Origin: DSYU01 sp963827605
Lineage (GTDB): Bacteria > Chloroflexota > Anaerolineae > Anaerolineales > Anaerolineaceae
Length of the DNA stretch: 64,000 nucleotides
Reading direction: 5' to 3'
NCBI GenBank assembly: GCA_963827605.1
Contig: CAWHBK010000001.1
Span: 682,001 to 746,000, forward strand
A model generated the notes under the pieces. The model saw only the letters and a program-made list of their open reading frames with translations, was not told where the DNA came from and searched no databases. A program made the position numbers and the translations under genes. Shown here piece after piece: positions 43,423 through 52,635 of this stretch (its first letter is position 1; the number at the start of each line of letters is the position of its first letter).

Positions 43423-46400
43423 ATGGCATCTCAAAGTACAACTCCAGCCTGGCTTGACCGTCCCGTTGTCAAAGATCCCTCTAAAATTTTTAACCTTGAA
43501 AACCTGCTGGTTGCAATAATCTTGATCCTGGCCGTTCTCAGTCGCTTTGTCAGTCTTGGCGACCGGGTGATGAGCCATGATGAAGTCAACCACGTAGTGC
43601 CCTCCTACGATCTTTTTCAAGGGCGCGGCTACCGGCACGACCCGGTAACGCATGGTCCATTCCAATTCCACGTGGTTGCGTTGAGTTACTTCCTGTTTGG
43701 CGATAACGATTTTACCTCGCGCATTCCAGCGGCAACCTTCAGTGTTGCGGCGATCGCTTTCCTTTTGTTTGGATTTCGCCGCTACCTGGGCCGCAGTGGA
43801 GCGCTCATTGCCGGAGCCTTGTACCTGATATCTCCCTACATCTTATTCTATGGGCGCTATACCCGCAACGAAGGCTTTATTGAGCTAATCGGCGTAGTCT
43901 TACTGTATGGAATCCTGCGCTACCTGGAAAAGGGCGATCCGGTCGGGATGTTCCTGGTCACCCTCGCCACCATCATGCATTTCATTGTCAAGGAAACCGC
44001 TTTCATCTACACAGCTCAGGCGCTGATCTTCTTATTTGTCATCTTCCTGGTCGAAACCCGCCGCGCCGAGCGCGGAAAACCCGAACGCTACGACCGTTTC
44101 CTGGTTCTGATGGTTGTGGCCATGCTGCTGGTCTTTCTAGCCCTGGGAGTTGGCATGGCAATGAAGCCTGAACCAACCGGGGCCGCCACTCCCACGGTTT
44201 CGACCGGGCCGCAGCTCCCGAAACTGGGCGGTTCGCTCTTCGACCTGCCCCACATTTCCCTGTATATTCAACTGGCATCCGTAATTGGCGCTTTAACCGC
44301 CGGCATCTTGGGCGTATTGATCCTGGCCCAAGACCTGGGCTGGAAACGCATCCGCCAGTTTCGCTCGTTTAGCCTGATCATCCTCATCGGAACCCTGATC
44401 CTGCCCATGCTTTCTCCCTTACCGGTCAGTATGCTGGGCTGGAACCCACTGGAATATACAACCACTGTCGGCATTCTGCGCACTGGCGCTTTCATAGCCC
44501 TGTTTTTCATCATCGGGGCCGCCATCGGGCTGTGGTGGAATCCCATGCTGTGGCTGCAGAATGCTTTTCTCTTCTATGCCATTTTCACCGTCTTCTACAC
44601 CACCTTTTTCACCAATGCGGATGGCTTTCTGACCGGCCTGGTGGGGTCGTTAGGATACTGGACGGCCCAGCAGGGCGTAGAACGCGGTAGCCAACCACTG
44701 TATTTCTACGCGTTAATCCAGATGCCGATCTACGAGTTTATTGGCATTTTGGGAACCGTGCTGGCCGCATATTTTGGCATCCGCTATGCTCGCTTTAACA
44801 CCCTGCCCGGTTTTGCACCGGCGCGCGCGCCGCGTTTTACGGACCCTGAGCTGGATCAAGACGAAGGCATCCAGCTCCAGCCTGCGGCAGTGGAAATTCC
44901 TCCCACCGGCCCGGCCGGTGATGAGGCGGTTGACCCACAAGCCCCTGATCAAGAACGCGCCGGAACCCATGCCATGCCGGCTGAGGCTGCCATATATGAC
45001 CAGCCTTACACGGATAGCACGCTTATTGAGGAAAATGGCCGCGCGGATGTCGACGCCGGTACGCTTGCCGCTTTGGCAGAGACCACCGAATTTTACCGCC
45101 TGCCCCGCCCCCTCCCGGTATTGGCCCTGTTGATTTACTGGAGCCTCACCAGCCTGCTGGCCTTTACATTTGCCGGGGAGCGCATGCCCTGGCTGACCGT
45201 ACATATTACAATGGGTTTCCTGCTGGCCGCCAGCTGGGGGTTAGGCTACCTGGTTGACAGCACGGATTGGAAGCAGGTTACGCGTACCAGTGGATTGCTG
45301 GCTGTGCTGCTCTTCCCGGTGCTTTTCGCCAGCGCTGCCAGCTTGCTGGCCAGCCTGTTGGGTGCCAACCCGCCCTTTCAGGGCAGCACAATCGAACAGC
45401 TCCAGGCTACCAACCGGTTTATTATTGCCGTCGTCGCCACCGGCGCCAGCATATACGGCATCGTTACCCTGCTGCGGGGATGGAACACCCACCAGGTACT
45501 CCGCCTGGCGACTGTTGTTTTCTTTGCCCTCATGGCGCTCCTGACCGCTCGCGCCGCCTACCGCGCTTCTTTCATAAATTACGACTTCGCGAAAGAATAC
45601 CTGGTCTACGCCCACGCCGCGCCGGGTCCAAAAGAAGTGCTGGCTCAGATTGAAGAGATCTCGCGCCGCACTGTGGGTGGGAAGAAAATCCAGGTAGCCT
45701 ATTCCAGCGACGCGCTCTATCCCTACTGGTGGTACCTGCGCGACTATCCCAACAAACGCTGGTACCAGACCACCCCCACGCGCGACCTGCGCGAGTTCCC
45801 GATTGTCATCGCCGGGGAAGATGTGTTTAGCAAAATCGAGCCATTACTGGGTGAAAATTTCTACCAGTTCGACTATATCCGCCTGTGGTGGCCGAACCAG
45901 GATTATTTCAACCTGACCCCCGATCGGATCTGGGGCGCGATCAGCGATCCAAAGATGCGCCAGGCTGTCTTTAACATCTGGCTCAACCGCGATTACACCG
46001 AGTTTGCCAAGCTTCAAGAACCCAACCAGGCAGCAGCCCTCACGCTGGAGGATTGGAGCCCGGCGGCGCGCATGCGGGTGTATATCCGCAAAGATATTGT
46101 GGCAAAGATTTGGAACTATGGCGCCAGCCCCGTAATAACCAGCCCGGAAGTCACCGACCCCTACGCCGGGAAACTGGTGAATCTAAAACCAGTTCAGGTA
46201 GCCGGCGCGACCGGCTCGGCGCCAGGCCAGTTCCAGGCTCCGCGAGGGATAAAAGTGGCTCCGGACGGCTCGCTTTATGTAGCCGATTCGCGCAATCACC
46301 GCATCCAGCACATCGCCGCGGATGGCAGCGTAATGAAAGTTTGGGGCTCCTTCGCCGATGCCTCCGCGGGCAACGCGGCCGGCGGTACATTTAATGAGCC

Positions 46401-47079
46401 GTGGGATGTCGCCATCGGCAAAGACGGATCGGTATACGTGTCGGATACCTGGAACCACCGCGTCCAGAAATTCACCGCGGATGGCCAGTTTGTCAAGATG
46501 TGGGGATACTTCGGGCAGGGCGAGGCGCCAGAAGCCTTCTGGGGACCGCGCGGTCTGGCCGTCGACAAGGATGGGCGCGTCTACGTTATGGATACCGGTA
46601 ACAAGCGCGTGGTCATCTTCGACCCTGACGGCAACTTCATCGCGCAGTTTGGCACGGCTGGTTTTGATAAAGGCCAGTTTGACGAGCCGGTAGGCATCGC
46701 GGTCGACGCAGACGGCAACGTCTATATCACGGACACCTGGAACCAGCGCGTGCAGGTGATGGCGCCCAGTGACAACGGTACGCAGTACAGTCCGCTGCGC
46801 ACCTGGGAAATTTCCGGCTGGGTAGGCCAATCGCTCGATAACAAACCCTTTATTGCCATTTCGCCCGTCAGCGGCAACGTTTTTGTCGCCGACCCGGAAA
46901 AGCCGCGCGTGTTGGAATTTGACCCGCAGGGGACTTTCATCCGCGGCTGGGGCGATTACAGCAGCGGATCCGATGGTTTCGGCCTGGTATCCGGCGTCGC
47001 TGTTGCGCCAGATGGGAGTGTTTGGGTCAGTGACGGGTCGAACAACTTGCTGCTTAAGTTCAGCAATCCGGACCAGTAA
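43423..47079 (+). CDS. Agl23-like membrane glycosyltransferase family protein fused to NHL propeller
   Basis: 1218 residues. The N-terminal 800 residues hold about 12-14 membrane spans with GT-C-type features: the first loop acidic pair D53-E54 in SHDEVNH, DPVTHGPFQFHVVALSYFLFG and GRYTRNEGFIELIGV. This resembles the TIGR03663/Agl23 group, linked in archaea to lipid-linked glycan flipping. An acidic, low-complexity insert lies near 480-540. From about residue 905 six or so NHL repeats follow (GSLYVADSRNHRIQ, GSVYVSDTWNHRVQKF, GRVYVMDTGNKRVVIF, GNVYITDTWNQRVQV), a beta-propeller on the outside. Ends 4 bases before a strong terminator hairpin. Confidence 0.8.
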   Translation: MASQSTTPAWLDRPVVKDPSKIFNLENLLVAIILILAVLSRFVSLGDRVMSHDEVNHVVPSYDLFQGRGYRHDPVTHGPFQFHVVALSYFLFGDNDFTSRIPAATFSVAAIAFLLFGFRRYLGRSGALIAGALYLISPYILFYGRYTRNEGFIELIGVVLLYGILRYLEKGDPVGMFLVTLATIMHFIVKETAFIYTAQALIFLFVIFLVETRRAERGKPERYDRFLVLMVVAMLLVFLALGVGMAMKPEPTGAATPTVSTGPQLPKLGGSLFDLPHISLYIQLASVIGALTAGILGVLILAQDLGWKRIRQFRSFSLIILIGTLILPMLSPLPVSMLGWNPLEYTTTVGILRTGAFIALFFIIGAAIGLWWNPMLWLQNAFLFYAIFTVFYTTFFTNADGFLTGLVGSLGYWTAQQGVERGSQPLYFYALIQMPIYEFIGILGTVLAAYFGIRYARFNTLPGFAPARAPRFTDPELDQDEGIQLQPAAVEIPPTGPAGDEAVDPQAPDQERAGTHAMPAEAAIYDQPYTDSTLIEENGRADVDAGTLAALAETTEFYRLPRPLPVLALLIYWSLTSLLAFTFAGERMPWLTVHITMGFLLAASWGLGYLVDSTDWKQVTRTSGLLAVLLFPVLFASAASLLASLLGANPPFQGSTIEQLQATNRFIIAVVATGASIYGIVTLLRGWNTHQVLRLATVVFFALMALLTARAAYRASFINYDFAKEYLVYAHAAPGPKEVLAQIEEISRRTVGGKKIQVAYSSDALYPYWWYLRDYPNKRWYQTTPTRDLREFPIVIAGEDVFSKIEPLLGENFYQFDYIRLWWPNQDYFNLTPDRIWGAISDPKMRQAVFNIWLNRDYTEFAKLQEPNQAAALTLEDWSPAARMRVYIRKDIVAKIWNYGASPVITSPEVTDPYAGKLVNLKPVQVAGATGSAPGQFQAPRGIKVAPDGSLYVADSRNHRIQHIAADGSVMKVWGSFADASAGNAAGGTFNEPWDVAIGKDGSVYVSDTWNHRVQKFTADGQFVKMWGYFGQGEAPEAFWGPRGLAVDKDGRVYVMDTGNKRVVIFDPDGNFIAQFGTAGFDKGQFDEPVGIAVDADGNVYITDTWNQRVQVMAPSDNGTQYSPLRTWEISGWVGQSLDNKPFIAISPVSGNVFVADPEKPRVLEFDPQGTFIRGWGDYSSGSDGFGLVSGVAVAPDGSVWVSDGSNNLLLKFSNPDQ

Positions 47080-47082
47080 AAA

Positions 47083-47131
47083 AACAATTCCAAAAAAACC
47101 GCGCTGGCAGCGCGGTTTTTTTGGAATTGTT
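47083..47131. terminator. Bidirectional terminator hairpin
   Basis: Two 24-base arms (47083-47106 and 47108-47131) are perfect reverse complements around one G, each with a GC core (CCGCGCTG) and a run of seven A or T. It lies between convergent genes and works on both strands, with T-rich sequence on each outgoing side. Confidence 0.92.
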
Positions 47132-47138
47132 ATACGGA

Positions 47139-48026
47139 TTATGCTGCTTTGTCCATCACAATACCTGGGACCTCTTTAAAAATGTCCGCCGGGCCTACAC
47201 TTAACCCGACCAGGCTCTCACCGGTATGCGCCCCCAGAACCGGGGCAACGTGTACCATCGGCGTCCAGTGACATTCAAACCGGCTGGCCATTTCCTCGCG
47301 TAAGATTTCGACCGCGTCCGGGTTCTTGCCGTGCAGGAGCTGCACGCGTAGCGGGGTGCCTTCCGGGTACAACCCGGCAATGACCTGGGTGATTCTATGT
47401 AAAGCCTTTTTCATCAGCCGTTCCTGGCCCAGCGTAAAATACTTGCCATTTTCCTTATCGACCCCGATCACCGGGCGGATATGCAGCACGGATGCCAGCA
47501 GCCCTTTCATGTGGCTGATCCGGCCGCCGTGGATCAGGTATTTCAACGTATCCAGCGTATAGATCCCTTCGCACTTTTGCCGGATCACTTCCAGGGTTTT
47601 GAAAATCCGCTCCAACGGCCAGCCCGCTTGCAGAGCGCGGGCCGCGACTTCAACCTGCCAGGCTTCGGGACAAGAGAGCGTTTTTGTGTCCCAAAAGGTA
47701 ACCTTTGCCTCTGGCACCATCGCCGCTCCCGCGCGGGCAGAATCCATCGTTCCACTTAAACCCGATGAAATGTGGATCGATAGGATTTCCGGGTCCTCTT
47801 TTGCCAGATCGCGGTAGATCTGGGCAAATTCCCCCGCGGCAGGCTGTGAGGTGGTTGGGAAACTTTCCGTCTGCTGGATCAAATCATAAAACGCTTCTGC
47901 GCTCAGTTCATCGCCGCTTGAATACGATTTTCCATCCAGGGTCAATCGCATGGGTGCAAAATGAATATTGAGACCCGCCAGCTGTGCAGGCGAAAAGTCG
48001 CTGCCCCGCTCTGTAACAATCTGCAT
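47139..48026 (-). CDS. DegV family fatty-acid-binding protein
   Basis: 295 residues. DegV proteins bind fatty acids and, as FakB, present them to the kinase FakA. Typical pieces are MRLTLDGKSYSSGDEL, FPTTSQPAAGEF, the SSGLSGT loop, DTKTLSCPEAWQVEVAAR, and KYLIHGGRISHMKGLLASVLHIRPVIG. The ATG at 48026 follows AGGAG and matches the family start (QIVTERGSDF). No FakA-like gene is in this window. Confidence 0.93.
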   Translation of the reverse strand: MQIVTERGSDFSPAQLAGLNIHFAPMRLTLDGKSYSSGDELSAEAFYDLIQQTESFPTTSQPAAGEFAQIYRDLAKEDPEILSIHISSGLSGTMDSARAGAAMVPEAKVTFWDTKTLSCPEAWQVEVAARALQAGWPLERIFKTLEVIRQKCEGIYTLDTLKYLIHGGRISHMKGLLASVLHIRPVIGVDKENGKYFTLGQERLMKKALHRITQVIAGLYPEGTPLRVQLLHGKNPDAVEILREEMASRFECHWTPMVHVAPVLGAHTGESLVGLSVGPADIFKEVPGIVMDKAA

Positions 48027-48201
48027 CTCGAACTCCTGTTTTGCAGGGTAAAATTCGCTTCTTATTATCTGGCATGCCGTCACCTTTTTGATGTGAGCCA
48101 GGTCACATTCTGGTGATAGGCGGGTCATATTCCCCAACAAAAGCAGCCCAGATTACCCCTCGTCCTTACAGGACAGGGAGCGAATGATCCAAAGAGGAGC
48201 G

Positions 48202-50034
48202 CTAGCGCCCGCCCCGCCGGCCAAACTGGCGTTCCAGCAGGTCGACCGACAGGTGGATCATGGTTGGGCGGCCATGCGGGCAGGTGCGCGGTGAGCGGCA
48301 GTTCTCCAGTTCGCGCAGCAGAGCGCGCTGCTCCTCCGTCGAAAGCGACTGGCCGGCCTTCACTGCCGCGCGCTTGCACACCCGCGCGATGATTTTTGCT
48401 TCGATTTCCGCCTGTAAGGGCGTCTCATCCTCTTCAAAATCTTCCACCACCACGCGCACCGCGGCCTGCGGGTCCGACCCGGTGAGCAGCGCTGGAATGG
48501 CGCGCACTCGGAAGGTATTCGGGCCAAAGGGTTCGATGCCAAAGCCCAGCGTCTTCAGCACCTCCAGCTGCCCCTGGAGCAGATTTGCGCTGGCCGGCGG
48601 CAGGTGGATCATAGCCGGTTCGAGCAGCGTCTGGGCCGGGATCTGCCGCCCGCGCTGGCGCATAAAGCGCTCGAACAACACGCGCTCGTGAGCGGCATGT
48701 TGATCGATCAGGTAAAGCCCATCCGGCCCTTCCGCGATGAGATACGTCAGCCCAACCTGCCCGATCAGGCGCAGCAGCGGCAGCCCGCCGGGCTGGAACT
48801 CGCCCTGGCTGACCGTATCCGGTGCGGGAACTTGTTCTGGCGCTGGCGTCTGATCCACTGCGCCGGGGGCAGAGGGTTCCGGCGGCTGTTCCGCAGCCAG
48901 CTCATCCGGCCATTCATCCGGCGAGATCGGCATCCCCCACCCCGCTGGCCGGGTCCCTTCCATCTCACGTTGCATTTCCCACGCCGGGTCAATTCCTCGG
49001 GGAGAAAATGGCGTTTGCCAGGCATTGCCCGAAACGGGTGGCACCGGTGAAAAAGCCAGTAGCGCCCTGCGCACCGCCCGCTGCACCCCGCTAAAGATAT
49101 GGTCCGGGCTGCGGAAGCGAACTTCAGCCTTGGCCGGGTGCACGTTGACGTCCACCTCCTCAGGGTCAAGCTCAACAAACAGCGCCGCCAGTGGATAGCG
49201 CCCAACCATGAGCAAAGTATGGTAGGCCTGCAGCAGCGCGGCGGCCAGCGAACCGTCTTGCACCCAACGGCCGTTGATGAAAAAGGTGATCTCCTTGCGG
49301 TTCGAGCGGGTCAGCGCCACCGGGCTAATAAAGCCGGTCACCCGCAGCTGCTCGTCTTCAAAGGAAACTTCCAGCATCTGCTTGGCAATCGCGGCGCCGT
49401 ACAGACCGGCTAATACTTCGCGCCGGTCGCCCCTGCCGCTGGTCTGCAAGACCGGCCTGCCGTCCTGAAACAGGTGAAAGCGAACTTCCGGGTACGCCAG
49501 TGCGTAGCGGGTTACCAGCGCGTCGATCTGCTGGCGTTCGGTCAGGTCGCGTTTGAGAAACTTCAACCGGGCGGGGACGTTATAGAACAGCTCCTCTACC
49601 CGTACCAGGGTTCCAACCGGCGCGCCCACCGGCTCTACCGGCGCGGGGCGCCCATCTTCTACACGCAGTCGCGCGCCTAACTCCGCGTCTCTGGCATGGG
49701 AGACCATGGTAAAGCGCGACACCGAGGCAATTGAGGCTAGCGCTTCCCCTCGGAACCCCAGCGTGTGAATGCGAAATAAATCCTCGGCGCTGCGCAGCTT
49801 GCTGGTCGCGTGCCGGGCTACCGCCAGCTCCATCTCCGCCATCGGAATCCCGGTTCCATCATCCGACACTTCAATCAACCGCCGGCCGGCGTCGGCGATC
49901 AGGATGGTAATTTGACTGGCCTTGGCGTCCAGTGCATTCTCGGCCAGTTCCTTGACCACGGATGCCGGGCGTTCCACCACTTCACCGGCAGCTATTTGAG
50001 AGGCGACTTCATCATTCAGGATTTGGATCGGCAT
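48202..50034 (-). CDS. mutL: DNA mismatch repair protein MutL
   Basis: 610 residues. N-terminal GHKL ATPase: VVKELAENALDAKA, VSDDGTGIP, HATSKLR and GFRGEALASIASVS. The C-terminal dimerisation domain has DQHAAHERVLFERFM, matching the DQHAxxExxxxE metal-dependent endonuclease motif, plus late CKRAAVKAGQ and CPHGRPTM zinc-site motifs. It is therefore the nicking form of MutL found in organisms without MutH. No mutS is adjacent. An 87-base divergent gap separates it from the HAD gene. Confidence 0.96.
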   Translation of the reverse strand: MPIQILNDEVASQIAAGEVVERPASVVKELAENALDAKASQITILIADAGRRLIEVSDDGTGIPMAEMELAVARHATSKLRSAEDLFRIHTLGFRGEALASIASVSRFTMVSHARDAELGARLRVEDGRPAPVEPVGAPVGTLVRVEELFYNVPARLKFLKRDLTERQQIDALVTRYALAYPEVRFHLFQDGRPVLQTSGRGDRREVLAGLYGAAIAKQMLEVSFEDEQLRVTGFISPVALTRSNRKEITFFINGRWVQDGSLAAALLQAYHTLLMVGRYPLAALFVELDPEEVDVNVHPAKAEVRFRSPDHIFSGVQRAVRRALLAFSPVPPVSGNAWQTPFSPRGIDPAWEMQREMEGTRPAGWGMPISPDEWPDELAAEQPPEPSAPGAVDQTPAPEQVPAPDTVSQGEFQPGGLPLLRLIGQVGLTYLIAEGPDGLYLIDQHAAHERVLFERFMRQRGRQIPAQTLLEPAMIHLPPASANLLQGQLEVLKTLGFGIEPFGPNTFRVRAIPALLTGSDPQAAVRVVVEDFEEDETPLQAEIEAKIIARVCKRAAVKAGQSLSTEEQRALLRELENCRSPRTCPHGRPTMIHLSVDLLERQFGRRGGR

Positions 50035-50108
50035 GCTTCCTCTTTGAATGACTGATTATACATAATCGCCGGGTGAATTTCCACTCTCGTGGGTTCAGTC
50101 GTTTCAGG

Positions 50109-50114
50109 TATACT
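50109..50114 (+). promoter_or_regulatory. -10 box directly before the HAD gene
   Basis: TATACT ends 7 bases before the ATG at 50122, so transcription could start at or next to the A of the ATG. No clear -35 hexamer. AGGGG lies in between and could be a short Shine-Dalgarno. Confidence 0.4.
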
Positions 50115-50121
50115 AGGGGCG

Positions 50122-50775
50122 ATGCGTTACACCACCTTATTGATTGACCTGGATGATACGATATACCCTTACTCGTCCGGCGTATGGGATGCCATCTCGT
50201 TGCGCATGGAGCAGTATATGCACGAGCGCTTGAACATTCCCGTGCCCGAAATCCCCGCCCTGCGAAAGCACCTGTACCAGACGTACGGCACCACGCTGCG
50301 CGGCTTGCAGGCCACACGCCACGTGGATGAACGGGAATATATCGATTATGTCCACGATGTGCCGCTCGACCGGCTGCTGCTGCCCGACCCTGCCTTGCGG
50401 GATGTACTCCTGCATTATCCCCAGCGCAAGTTCATCTTCACCAATGCCGACCGCAAGCACGCCAGCCGGGTAGTGAAACAGCTCGGGTTGGAGGATTGTT
50501 TCGCGGGGACCATCGACATCTACGACATTGCTCCATACTGCAAGCCAATGCCTGAGACCTTTCAAACCGCGCTGCGCCTGTCAGGTGAGGCCCGCCCTGA
50601 ACAGTGTATCTTCATCGATGACAGCCCGCGCAATCTGTCTGCCGCGCGCGCCCTGGGATTTTTCACCGTGCAGGTGGGCCCTCCAAAACCCGGTTACCAG
50701 CACCCGCCAGGCAACAGCCACTGCCAGATCGCCCGGCTGATCGACCTGCCGGATGTACTCTCGCCTGATGCATAA
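50122..50775 (+). CDS. HAD-family hydrolase, pyrimidine 5'-nucleotidase type
   Basis: 217 residues. Motif I DLDDTIYPYSSGVW, motif II IFTNADRKHA, motif III KPMPETFQTAL and motif IV FIDDSPRNLSAARALG are complete, and the alpha-helical cap resembles the pyrimidine 5'-nucleotidase group (Phm8/SSM1). It dephosphorylates small phosphoesters, probably nucleoside monophosphates. The ATG at 50122 is preferred over an in-frame ATG eleven codons earlier. Confidence 0.88.
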   Translation: MRYTTLLIDLDDTIYPYSSGVWDAISLRMEQYMHERLNIPVPEIPALRKHLYQTYGTTLRGLQATRHVDEREYIDYVHDVPLDRLLLPDPALRDVLLHYPQRKFIFTNADRKHASRVVKQLGLEDCFAGTIDIYDIAPYCKPMPETFQTALRLSGEARPEQCIFIDDSPRNLSAARALGFFTVQVGPPKPGYQHPPGNSHCQIARLIDLPDVLSPDA

Positions 50776-50786
50776 CAGGACGTAAA

Positions 50787-51119
50787 ATGGACCGCATCCC
50801 TTTTTTAGCCTGGGTTGGGATTGCCATCATCGTGATCTTCACCCTGGTGATTAATATCAGCCTGATCGCCATGCTGCGGGCAAAGACTCGCGCACGCCCC
50901 TCGATGCGCCCGCCGCGGGCAGGCGGTTTCATCGGCGCGGCGCAGAACCTGGCAAAAATGGGCCCCATATTGCGCGACCCGTTTGCCGGGCAGCGCGGCC
51001 AGCTCGACGAGCTTTCTAAACGGATTCAAGAATTAAACCAATCTACGGAATCCAAATCCGATGCCGCAAACATTAACGACGCCCATAAAACCGAACGGCC
51101 ATCCAATGTTGAGGATTAA
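50787..51119 (+). CDS. Hypothetical protein with N-terminal membrane anchor
   Basis: 110 residues. Residues 5-29 form one membrane span (FLAWVGIAIIVIFTLVINISL); the remainder is cytoplasmic or exported, basic in the middle (RAKTRARPSMRPPR) and polar at the end. No family recognised. It starts 11 bases after the HAD stop and so is probably in the same transcript. Confidence 0.55.
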   Translation: MDRIPFLAWVGIAIIVIFTLVINISLIAMLRAKTRARPSMRPPRAGGFIGAAQNLAKMGPILRDPFAGQRGQLDELSKRIQELNQSTESKSDAANINDAHKTERPSNVED

Positions 51120-51156
51120 TCTTTTCGAGATCCAGTTGATTTTCTTTCATCCACCT

Positions 51157-51193
51157 TTAACCAAAATAGGTTAATCTTAGAGCGCTAAGCGCT
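51157..51193 (+). promoter_or_regulatory. Inverted and tandem repeats upstream of the S41 protease
   Basis: TTAACC-AAAATA-GGTTAA (51157-51174) is a perfect 6-base inverted repeat; shortly after come two copies of the palindrome AGCGCT one base apart (51181-51186, 51188-51193). They lie 30-70 bases before the start codon and may be a regulator binding site. No regulator gene is nearby. Confidence 0.4.
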
Positions 51194-51225
51194 ATCCATA
51201 CAGGTAAAGAAATCAGGAGACAATT

Positions 51226-52470
51226 ATGTCGAAAGGCGTTCGCTATCTACTCGCGGGTTGCATGGCAATCATCTTGCTGCTGGGGTCCTTTTCCGGCGGT
51301 CTGGTAATCGGCTGGTTCCTGCCCCACAATACTCCCGTTTCGGCGGCTATCACCCCAAAAACCCCCGCTGCCGGGGAAAGTTCCTCAGGCGGTTCTTCCA
51401 ATACGAGCATGGATACGTTATTTGCGCCCTTCTGGGAAGCCTGGAAGATCGTGCACGAGGAATTTGTCGACCAGCCCGTGGATGAAACGGCCATGATGCG
51501 CGGCGCAATTCGTGGGATGATGCAGTCGCTGGGCGATCAGCACAGCTCCTATATGGATCCAGACGAATACCGCCAGGCAAACATGCCTATGGATGGCGCG
51601 TATGAAGGCATCGGCGCGTATGTCGATACCACCGGCGAGTATTTGACCATCACCAGCCCGATGACCGGGTCGCCGGCGGAAAAAGCCGGCTTGAAATCAG
51701 GCGATACGATTGTCAAGGTGGATGGCGAGGATATGACCGGTATCGATGGCAATCTCGTGTTGCGCCGCATCCTCGGTCCGGCCGGTTCAAAGGTAACCCT
51801 CACCGTAGTGCGCAAAGATGTGGACGCTCCATTTGATGTGACTATCACCCGCGCAAAAATCACTTTAAAAAGCGTTGAGTATAAGATGCTCGACAATAAC
51901 ATCGCTTACGTGCAAGTGTCCTCATTTGCTGACACGACCACCAGTGATCTTAAAGCTGCTTTAAAAGACTTGCTGGCCAAAAAGCCCAAGGGCTTGATCC
52001 TCGACTTGCGCAACGATGGCGGCGGATACCTGAAAACCGCGATTGAAGTGGTTTCGCAGTTTGTCCCCAAGGGCGTCGTAATGTATGAAGAATATGGCGA
52101 CGGGACCAGACAAACCTATGAGGCCATTCCCGGCGGGCAAGCAACGGATATCCCGCTGGTGGTGCTGGTTAACGAAGGTACCGCTTCTGCCTCCGAGATC
52201 ACCGCCGGCGCCATTCAAGATTACGGACGCGGCAAGCTGGTGGGAGCCACGACCTACGGAAAGGGTTCCGTGCAGAACTGGATCCCGCTGAAAGATGACC
52301 AGGGAGCCGTACGCGTAACGATCGCGCGCTGGCTGACGCCCAAGGAACGCCAGATCCATAAAAAAGGTCTTGCGCCGGACGTGGAGGTCAAGATAACCGA
52401 CGAAGACATCAAAGCCGGCCGGGACCCCCAACTCGATAAAGCGGTTGAAGTACTCACCCAAGGAAAGTAA
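51226..52470 (+). CDS. S41 family C-terminal processing peptidase
   Basis: 414 residues, exported. An N-terminal span (LLAGCMAIILLLGSFSGGLVIGWF) is followed by a low-complexity linker, a PDZ domain (about 125-210, with ITSPMTGSPAEKAGLKSGDTI) and the peptidase domain. Catalytic Ser321 in GTASASEIT and Lys346 in TYGKGSVQN are 25 residues apart as in Prc/CtpA. It degrades or trims periplasmic-side or exported proteins. AGGAG precedes the ATG; a terminator follows. Confidence 0.93.
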   Translation: MSKGVRYLLAGCMAIILLLGSFSGGLVIGWFLPHNTPVSAAITPKTPAAGESSSGGSSNTSMDTLFAPFWEAWKIVHEEFVDQPVDETAMMRGAIRGMMQSLGDQHSSYMDPDEYRQANMPMDGAYEGIGAYVDTTGEYLTITSPMTGSPAEKAGLKSGDTIVKVDGEDMTGIDGNLVLRRILGPAGSKVTLTVVRKDVDAPFDVTITRAKITLKSVEYKMLDNNIAYVQVSSFADTTTSDLKAALKDLLAKKPKGLILDLRNDGGGYLKTAIEVVSQFVPKGVVMYEEYGDGTRQTYEAIPGGQATDIPLVVLVNEGTASASEITAGAIQDYGRGKLVGATTYGKGSVQNWIPLKDDQGAVRVTIARWLTPKERQIHKKGLAPDVEVKITDEDIKAGRDPQLDKAVEVLTQGK

Positions 52471-52479
52471 ATGACCATG

Positions 52480-52507
52480 AAACGGCAGGTTTGGGAGCCT
52501 GCCGTTT
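52480..52507 (+). terminator. Terminator after the S41 protease
   Basis: AAACGGCAGG and CCTGCCGTTT pair as a 10-bp stem around TTTGGGAG, followed by CTTTTT. Classic intrinsic terminator. Confidence 0.88.
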
Positions 52508-52623
52508 CTTTTTGCGCCAGGAAATTACACGCTTGGTAACCCTGACAGAAAGTGGTCAATCGTCGCTTCGGCAGTCCCAGCCGCGGTAATATTTAACAGG
52601 CAAACATCTGAAAGAAATTCCAC

Positions 52624-52629
52624 TATAAT
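52624..52629 (+). promoter_or_regulatory. -10 box directly before the YbhN-like gene
   Basis: A perfect TATAAT ends 6 bases before the ATG at 52636 and no Shine-Dalgarno is present, pointing to a leaderless transcript. The -35 region is weak. Confidence 0.5.
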
Positions 52630-52635
52630 GAGCTA

